64,000 nt of DNA, taken from Oscillospiraceae bacterium (lineage in GTDB: Bacteria > Bacillota > Clostridia > Oscillospirales > WRJC01). The DNA is taken from positions 62,001-126,000 of the forward strand of contig WRHM01000004.1 of the NCBI GenBank assembly GCA_009783265.1, read 5' to 3'. The position numbers and the translations under genes are program-made. The notes under the pieces were generated by a model. The model made no database searches and was not told where the DNA came from. It worked only from the letters and a program-made list of their open reading frames with translations. Shown piece after piece: positions 58,320-64,000 of the stretch; the first letter of the stretch is position 1; each line of letters opens with the position of its first letter.

Positions 58320-59646
58320 TATTATAAATTTTGTATATTAAAGTATTTAAGGATTCAAGCATTTCAAACCAGTCGTCGCTCATATATTCAACCACTTCTA
58401 ATGACTTAACAAGACTGATTACCTGTGCAAAAGTCTTTTTATCATCAACCAATGGGATTTTTTTTAAATATTTTGCGTCAGTGTGCATTGTCAGCTTTGA
58501 ATTATTGTAACAAAATTTTAATAAATAATAATTGCATAATCTCGAATGTAAAATGCCTGTTATATAATTGCACATTCTGTAATCGCCGTCAGTAAAAACG
58601 GTAACGGTTTGCGAGGCTTCAAGATTCCCAGCAAAACTTGCAATAATACCTGATTCGGCACTATAAATATTTTGTATAAAAACTTGATTGCCTTCCTGAG
58701 GTATAACTGTATTTTTAAAGCCAAATTTTTTTATATCTTTACCCGTTATCGCGGTAGGATTGGTTGATTTTCCCCTACCTACATAACCAGTACAAATATC
58801 ATCAAATCTTTTATATGTGTCTCTTTCAAGTTTGCAATAAATATTAATATCATCTTGATTTGCGAACAATATTATTTCGTCTTTGAAAAAATCCTGTTTT
58901 ATTTTTATTGTCTCGATAAATTCATCGCCATTAAATACTTGTAAACTGATTTCATTTTCCTCTGTAAATTTATTTTGCAGAGTAATAATAATTTGTTCCC
59001 CCCGTACCTCTTTAAAATAAATACCTATATCAACGATTGAAACGATTCTTTTTTCGTTAAGAATAGTACGTCTTAATAAGCTATAAGAAGAAACGTGCAA
59101 TAAGTTCTTCGGGACTATATATGATATAAAGCCATCTGAAGAAGTGAGTTCAAATGCCCTATAAATTGCGGCGACAAATAAATTACTGCCCGAATCTTTG
59201 ACGGTTCGCAAAAAATTATAATCGTCAGTATCTACTGTAATATTTTTATCCATAGGCGCATAAGGCGGGTTACCAATAAGATAATCAACTTTCTTCTTTA
59301 AGCCTATCTTTTTTAAAACTTCATCTCCTGATAAAGATAATGTATCCAATACTTTTATATTGTTTATTTCTGTAAGCTTTTTGCTCATATTAACTGCGGT
59401 TTTATCTAAATCTGCACCATATACATTTTTAAAATTTAGACTATTAGCGGCGACAATAAAACTGCCTGCTCCGCAACAAGGGTCAAGTATTGTAGCTTCT
59501 GGCGGAATATTTAATGCTTGAATTATTTGAGTTGCTAATTTTACATCAGTATAAAAAATACCATTTTCTTTTTTATAAGTTTCATCAAGAGAATCTTCGA
59601 AGGCGCTAATCCTGTATGTACACTCGTCTAAATTCAAAGTCATCAT
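58243..59646 (-). CDS. N6-adenine DNA methyltransferase (NPPY)
   Basis: ATILDPCCGAGSFIVAANSL; VDYLIGNPPYAPMDKN. Confidence 0.87.
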   Translation of the reverse strand: MMTLNLDECTYRISAFEDSLDETYKKENGIFYTDVKLATQIIQALNIPPEATILDPCCGAGSFIVAANSLNFKNVYGADLDKTAVNMSKKLTEINNIKVLDTLSLSGDEVLKKIGLKKKVDYLIGNPPYAPMDKNITVDTDDYNFLRTVKDSGSNLFVAAIYRAFELTSSDGFISYIVPKNLLHVSSYSLLRRTILNEKRIVSIVDIGIYFKEVRGEQIIITLQNKFTEENEISLQVFNGDEFIETIKIKQDFFKDEIILFANQDDINIYCKLERDTYKRFDDICTGYVGRGKSTNPTAITGKDIKKFGFKNTVIPQEGNQVFIQNIYSAESGIIASFAGNLEASQTVTVFTDGDYRMCNYITGILHSRLCNYYLLKFCYNNSKLTMHTDAKYLKKIPLVDDKKTFAQVISLVKSLEVVEYMSDDWFEMLESLNTLIYKIYNIDKNESEYIDSEMRNIQSKRWNNGK

Positions 59647-59769
59647 TGTTATTACCCCCTTTCCCTACATTATCAACAAAATTACTTAATTATATATTAT
59701 ACCATATATTAAAAGTGATTTTCAAGCTGTTAATGTTAATATTTGAAATTTTTTATGAATTTTCGTTAT

Positions 59770-60005
59770 GGCAACAGCTCACACGGCAAGGTCGAACTTC
59801 CCCGCCGTTCAATGGCGGCAGCTTCAACCGTCACCATAGAGGCGTTCGCAAACGCCGCACTCTTGTCCGTCCGCAGACGCGTAACCCTGCCATGCTGATG
59901 ACTGCGGGGAGCGTTCATCAGTCTTGGCAGTCGTTCACCCTCGGAGAGCCCACGGCGGTTTGCGGCGCGTAGCGACGAAACCGTCAGAATGGGTCACATA
60001 CTTCC
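59770..60005. other. GC-rich island with at least four stable hairpins; candidate structured RNA or remnant
   Basis: CCGCC-N7-GGCGG; GGCGTT-CGCA-AACGCC; nested TGCCA/CTGATGA...TCATCAG/TGGCA; CGGTTT...AAACCG. Confidence 0.4.
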
Positions 60006-60052
60006 AATGAAGCTATGTGCACACCATCGTACCCCCCGCCGCTTTTACTGTT

Positions 60053-60529
60053 TTAACTATTCCAAACTTTCTTTCCGAATTGCTTCGCCAACAGTTTGAA
60101 ATGCTCCTTGCCCATCTCCATTATATCTTCTATGCTATCGCCAATATCAAGAGGCACACCGTCGATGTCAACCATAATAGCGTATTTTTCGTTATTGTCA
60201 TCGTCATCGTAAAACATCGTTCCCACCATTATGTGAACGCCCCGAAGCCATGCTATGTAACTTTCTATTGCTTCTTCAAAACGAATTTCTTCGCGGATAA
60301 CTTCTTCTGTCGTTCCTGCGATTTCAGCAAGGTTACATTCCAACGCAACTGCGATTTTCCGCAGCATACCAATATCGGGAACTCTATACCCCTGCTCATA
60401 TTTTGAAATTGTACCTACTCTATATCCGACCAAATCAGCCAGCTGCTCTTGGGATATTCCCTTTTGCTTGCGGGCTGTTTTTATTTTTTGTCCTAATTCT
60501 CTTTTTTCGTCGTCTGTCATCTGACGCAT
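60053..60529 (-). CDS. XRE family HTH regulator
   Basis: LGQKIKTARKQKGISQEQLADLVGYRVGTISKYEQGYRVPDIGMLRKIAVAL. Confidence 0.87.
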   Translation of the reverse strand: MRQMTDDEKRELGQKIKTARKQKGISQEQLADLVGYRVGTISKYEQGYRVPDIGMLRKIAVALECNLAEIAGTTEEVIREEIRFEEAIESYIAWLRGVHIMVGTMFYDDDDNNEKYAIMVDIDGVPLDIGDSIEDIMEMGKEHFKLLAKQFGKKVWNS

Positions 60530-60670
60530 GATTCATCACCTCGAATATATAATATCACACATCGTACTGATTTGTCAAGAAATATTTTGATTTTTTTCAA
60601 AAAACCACTTGACAAGCACGCAACGTGATGATATAATATAAATATACTGGCACAATACGCGATAGAATGG

Positions 60671-60848
60671 ATGCGAGAAACAATGTATGTTGATGTAAAA
60701 GAAGTAATGCGAACGCTGGGCGTAAGCCGGGGCAAAAGGCTATTATACTTGGACTCAGCTTCCGGCGAACAAAGATTTCAATGAGGATATAGTAAAGTAC
60801 AAAGCGGCAGTTCGTAAGGAAAAATCAAAAAATGATGTTTGTCTTTAA
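60671..60848 (+). pseudogene. Frameshifted excisionase-like HTH remnant
   Basis: MRETMYVDVKEVMRTLGVSRGK in one frame, WTQLPANKDFNEDIVKYKAAVRKEKSKNDVCL-stop in another. Confidence 0.45.
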
Positions 60849-60924
60849 ATTAAAAACAAAAATTTATATCCCGCATATAATTTGTATTATAGATAATAGT
60901 CCGAATATTGGAGAGGTTGATTGA

Positions 60925-61125
60925 GTGAAAGATTTTGATAACAAAGAATTAATTCGCACTTACGAAAAAAATGGTTTTACCGTCAAAGCATATAAATCTA
61001 TCATGACCGATAAAGAACGCACCCTTAAAGACGCGCAAATAAAATATGATATATTAAATATTATCAAAGATTTAACAGTTACGAAAAAAGAAAATATAGA
61101 GTACGAAAATAAAATAGCGTTATAA
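60925..61125 (+). CDS. Small hypothetical protein directly upstream of the serine recombinase
   Basis: 66 aa, SD GGAGAGG, 32 bp from recombinase start. Confidence 0.6.
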   Translation: MKDFDNKELIRTYEKNGFTVKAYKSIMTDKERTLKDAQIKYDILNIIKDLTVTKKENIEYENKIAL

Positions 61126-61157
61126 TAATATAAATACAAAATTAAGGGTGTGTAACG

Positions 61158-62687
61158 ATGATAGCTATATATGTCAGACAGTCCGTGGATAAAAAGGATA
61201 GTATTTCAATCGAAACGCAGATAGAAACCTGCAAGGGTAAAATACTATCCTCTAACACGGAAAAAACAGAGGTGTTTTCAGATAAAGGATTTTCGGGTAA
61301 ATCCGCCGCCAACCGTCCCGAATTTCAGCGCATGATGTCGGAAGTACGGCAGAAAAATATATCTAAAATTATTGTTTATAAATTAGACAGGATAAGCCGT
61401 TCATTGATTGATTTTATCACTATGCGGGAGGAATTTCAAAAATATAATGTTGAGCTTGTATCTTGCGCGGAGGATTTTGACACATCGACATCAACAGGCA
61501 AACTAATGCTTAATATGCTTATGATGTTCGCCGAAATGGAGCGGGAAACGATTCAAAAAAGGGCTACGGATAATTTTTATGCGCGAGGTGAAAAAGGTTT
61601 TTATTTGAGTGGCAGAGAGCCGTTCGGATATAATAAAATCGAAATATACGTCGAGGGTAAAAAAACTTATACTCTTGAAAAAAACAAAGAAGAAAGCACT
61701 ATTTTGAAAAAAATGTTTAGCGATTATTTTTCAGGCAAAAGCATGGGGGATATTTCAAGATGGTTAAATAACAGCAAAATAGCGGGCAGAAAAAATAGAC
61801 CGTGGAGTAATAATAATGTCAGCCGTATATTAAGAAGTCCGGTTTATGTTAAGGCAAATGCCGATGTATATAATTATTTAGTTGGGCTTGGCGCGAAAAT
61901 GAACAATGATATTGAAGAATATATCGGCAAAAACGGTTGTTATGTATATGGAAATCCCGCCGAAAGAAAAGGCATAAAATTTTCAAATCTATCTACGGAC
62001 TTTGTGACGCTTGGGTTACATGAGGGTATTATAGAGCCGTCTTTATGGTTAGGGGTTCAATATATAATTAATCAAAAACAAAAGCACAGCAATTTGGGAT
62101 TCGGTAATTTAACGTGGTTACAGGGTTTGATAAAATGCAAATGCGGATATACGCTTTATGTGAAAAAATGTGTCAATCGTAAACATAAAAATCCGATAGA
62201 ATACAAATATCTATACTGCAAGGGAAAAGACTATGATACTTGCCGGTATTTTACAAACATGATACGCAGTTCCAAAGTGGAAGAAATCGTTGAAGCTGAA
62301 ATTATAACGCACTTGAATAATTTAAAAAATATTCAACCCAATGAAATCGAAAAAGATAATCCCGAACTTAACGCTTTAAAAATACAAGCTGCTAAAATTG
62401 ATGAGCAGATAGACGGATATGTGAAACAGTTTGAAAATCTCTCCGAAGTGACTATAAAATATTTAGACGATGCGATAAAAAAATTAGATAGCGAAAAAAA
62501 GATTTTAATTGATAAAATTAATGATATACAGCTAAAAGCAAACAGAAGTATTGAAATAGACATAGATATTGACGAAGTTATAAATAATTGGTTTGACTAT
62601 GAAATGGACGTTAAAAAGGCTGTTTCAAAAAAAATTATCGAGAAGATTATTTTGGACGGCGAAGAAATAAATATTATTTTTTATTGA
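61158..62687 (+). CDS. Large serine recombinase
   Basis: IYVRQSVDKKDSISIETQ; KIIVYKLDRISRS; zinc ribbon CKCGYTLYVKKC...YLYCKGKDYDTCRYF; coiled coil. Confidence 0.95.
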   Translation: MIAIYVRQSVDKKDSISIETQIETCKGKILSSNTEKTEVFSDKGFSGKSAANRPEFQRMMSEVRQKNISKIIVYKLDRISRSLIDFITMREEFQKYNVELVSCAEDFDTSTSTGKLMLNMLMMFAEMERETIQKRATDNFYARGEKGFYLSGREPFGYNKIEIYVEGKKTYTLEKNKEESTILKKMFSDYFSGKSMGDISRWLNNSKIAGRKNRPWSNNNVSRILRSPVYVKANADVYNYLVGLGAKMNNDIEEYIGKNGCYVYGNPAERKGIKFSNLSTDFVTLGLHEGIIEPSLWLGVQYIINQKQKHSNLGFGNLTWLQGLIKCKCGYTLYVKKCVNRKHKNPIEYKYLYCKGKDYDTCRYFTNMIRSSKVEEIVEAEIITHLNNLKNIQPNEIEKDNPELNALKIQAAKIDEQIDGYVKQFENLSEVTIKYLDDAIKKLDSEKKILIDKINDIQLKANRSIEIDIDIDEVINNWFDYEMDVKKAVSKKIIEKIILDGEEINIIFY

Positions 62688-62760
62688 TAAAATATATTGA
62701 CAATCGTTCAAAAACATATTATAATATATATGTAAATAAATATGTAAAGGAGCTATAAGA

Positions 62761-63060
62761 ATGATTGCAGTAAAAACATTAGATGTAACACAAGATTTTA
62801 AAAGTATTGCCGAACGCATTATGCAAGGCGAAAAAGTTTTGATTTCACGTCCCAAAAACGAAAATATCGTTATGATAACCGAAACGGAATATAATCACTT
62901 GAACAAATTAAGAGAATCCGCAACTACGAGAACACTAAAAGACGTGTTGCGCGAAACGCAGGAACAAGCGAAAATTAACGGCACTTCTGAATTTACTATG
63001 GACGATATTAACGATATTATCGCAGAAGTTCGGCAGGAAAAAAAGCGTGAGCAGCTATGA
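62761..63060 (+). CDS. Phd/YefM-like antitoxin
   Basis: FKSIAERIMQGEKVLISRPKNENIVMITETEYNHLNKL; overlaps toxin start. Confidence 0.75.
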   Translation: MIAVKTLDVTQDFKSIAERIMQGEKVLISRPKNENIVMITETEYNHLNKLRESATTRTLKDVLRETQEQAKINGTSEFTMDDINDIIAEVRQEKKREQL

Positions 63061-63452
63061 AAAATGTAGTTGTGGATACTAATATTATTATATCGGCGGC
63101 AATTTCGGTAAACGGAAATCCTGCCGTAATAATGGACTTAGTTTCTGATAAAGCAATTCAAGCCTATTATAACGATGAAATTTTAGACGAATACAAAAGG
63201 GTATTAGCATACGAAAGGCTAAAAATTGACCCTGCAAAACAAGTTGAAATTATCGAAAAAATAAAAGAAGTTGGTATTTTAATCAAACCCGAAAAAAGCA
63301 ATCTCCCGTTACCGGATGAAAGCGACCGTATTTTTTATGATACCGCGCAAGAAGTCGGTGCAATTCTTATCACGGGTAATATAAAGCATTATCCGGATGA
63401 AGAATTTATTTTAACACCGAGTGAATATATAAAATTAATTGCCGAAGAATAA
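63057..63452 (+). CDS. PIN domain toxin (VapC-like)
   Basis: VVDTNIIISAAISVNGNPAVIMDLVSDK; LPDESDRIFYDTAQEVGAILITGNIKHYP. Confidence 0.82.
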   Translation: MKNVVVDTNIIISAAISVNGNPAVIMDLVSDKAIQAYYNDEILDEYKRVLAYERLKIDPAKQVEIIEKIKEVGILIKPEKSNLPLPDESDRIFYDTAQEVGAILITGNIKHYPDEEFILTPSEYIKLIAEE

Positions 63453-63475
63453 AATATTTTATTATTATCTTGTTA

Positions 63476-63488
63476 CTTTCTGCACGCA
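63476..63488 (+). repeat. Right copy of 13-bp att core direct repeat CTTTCTGCACGCA
   Basis: Identical to 55641-55653. Confidence 0.9.
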
Positions 63489-63885
63489 CAAAAAATCTCT
63501 TGAGATTCTCGGAAAATTTGTTGAGAGCGGAATTGATATAATGCCGATTTTATCTGAAAATGCGTGTAATATCTCTACCCGGTTCGGTAAAGCTGATGAT
63601 TTCGTAAAAAATATAGAGGATATTACAAAAAAGAAAATAATAAGCTCTATCGAAGAAAGTGAAAAAATAGGTCCGAACCGCAGCCTTGAGATTATGATTA
63701 TAGCGCCCTGCACGGGGAATACTCTGGCAAAATTAGCAAACGGGATAGTTGATACCAGCGTGACAATGGCGGCAAAAGCCCATTTGAGAAACCAAAAGCC
63801 TTTGGTGATAGGGCTATGCACAAACGACGCGCTTTCTGCTAATTTAATTAATATCGGAATTATGCTCAACAAAAAAAATGTGTTT
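63476..63885 (+). pseudogene. dpaB: Interrupted 3' portion of dpaB (DpaB-like through NKKNVF)
   Basis: FCTHKKSLEILGKFVESGIDIMPILSENACNISTRFGKADDFVKNIEDITKKKI...IAPCTGNTLAKLANGIVDTSVTMAAKAHLRNQKPLVIGLCTNDALSANLINIGIMLNKKNVF; no upstream start of its own. Confidence 0.87.
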
Positions 63886-63896
63886 TTAAACACATT
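63871..63896 (-). terminator. Possible terminator, AATGTGTTT/AAACACATT then T6+
   Basis: 9-bp dyad 63877-63896 followed by T-tract on minus strand. Confidence 0.45.
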
Positions 63897-63947
63897 CATA
63901 AAAAACTGCCTGAAAAACCGCCTAATATCTATGCTTTTTCTACTCTT

Positions 63948-63976
63948 ATTATACTACAAGGAAATAAAAATTTCAA
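63948..63976 (-). promoter_or_regulatory. Sigma-A-like promoter TTGAAA-N17-TATAAT pointing into dpaB
   Basis: -35 at 63971-63976, -10 at 63948-63953 on minus strand. Confidence 0.55.
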
Positions 63977-64000
63977 GCATTTTTTACAAAAAGTTTCAAA

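Larger units (their letters stand above)
55641..63488 (+). mobile_element. Skin/vfbin-like intervening element in dpaB, with large serine recombinase (7,835 bp between core repeats)
   Basis: 13-bp direct repeats at both junctions, inverted GTAACAAGATAA-type arms just inside, recombinase near right end, dpaB frame restored by precise excision. Confidence 0.9.

Noticed and set aside
59616-59972. 118-aa + strand ORF over the GC-rich island
   Set aside because: Overlaps the MTase start antisense and then hairpin-dense sequence; composition (many R, Q, P) looks non-coding.
55616-63885. Alternative view: dpaB is simply a dead pseudogene disrupted by a phage
   Set aside because: Not excluded, but exact 13-bp core repeats, intact frame on both sides and an intact recombinase favour a reversible interruption; the second break near 63885 remains the main caveat.
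63465-63899. 144-aa minus-strand ORF at the right end
   Set aside because: It is antisense to the DpaB-coding remainder, which has clear family motifs on the + strand; treated as a spurious ORF.

Overview
AT-rich, low-GC, endospore-forming Clostridia-type chromosome segment; most genes are on the minus strand. Core content: sigF operon (spoIIAA-spoIIAB-sigF), folC, rpmB, valS, a PcrA/UvrD helicase, primosome genes (dnaI-like, dnaD/dnaB-like), nagB, yabP/yabQ/divIC/S1/S4 cluster, aquaporin, a secreted PPC/SLH protein, a duplicated solute-binding-protein/URO-D cluster with enolase and amidohydrolase genes, tRNA-Tyr and tRNA-Thr, galU, a SpoIID-domain protein, an FMN riboswitch with a RibU-like transporter, and dpaA. 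The best find is at the right end. dpaB (spoVFB, dipicolinate synthase subunit B) starts at 55616 and is broken after 12 codons by a 7,835-bp element carrying a large serine recombinase, two DNA methyltransferases with a LAGLIDADG-like and a PD-(D/E)XK-like protein, an XRE regulator and a PIN toxin-antitoxin pair. dpaB resumes at 63476 with a 13-bp direct repeat (CTTTCTGCACGCA), and precise excision restores the frame. This is a skin/vfbin-like, probably sporulation-regulated intervening element. A second break in dpaB homology occurs near 63885. Other notable items: a SipW/TasA-like/sortase B/DivIVA-like surface locus with a divergent MerR-family regulator and a 19-bp-spacer MerR-type promoter; two single-gene cassettes bounded by shared imperfect terminal inverted repeats; a repeat family whose core is inverted between two copies; and a GC-rich repeat that has become coding inside an amidohydrolase gene. 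All homology calls come from reading motifs in the translations; no database search was run.
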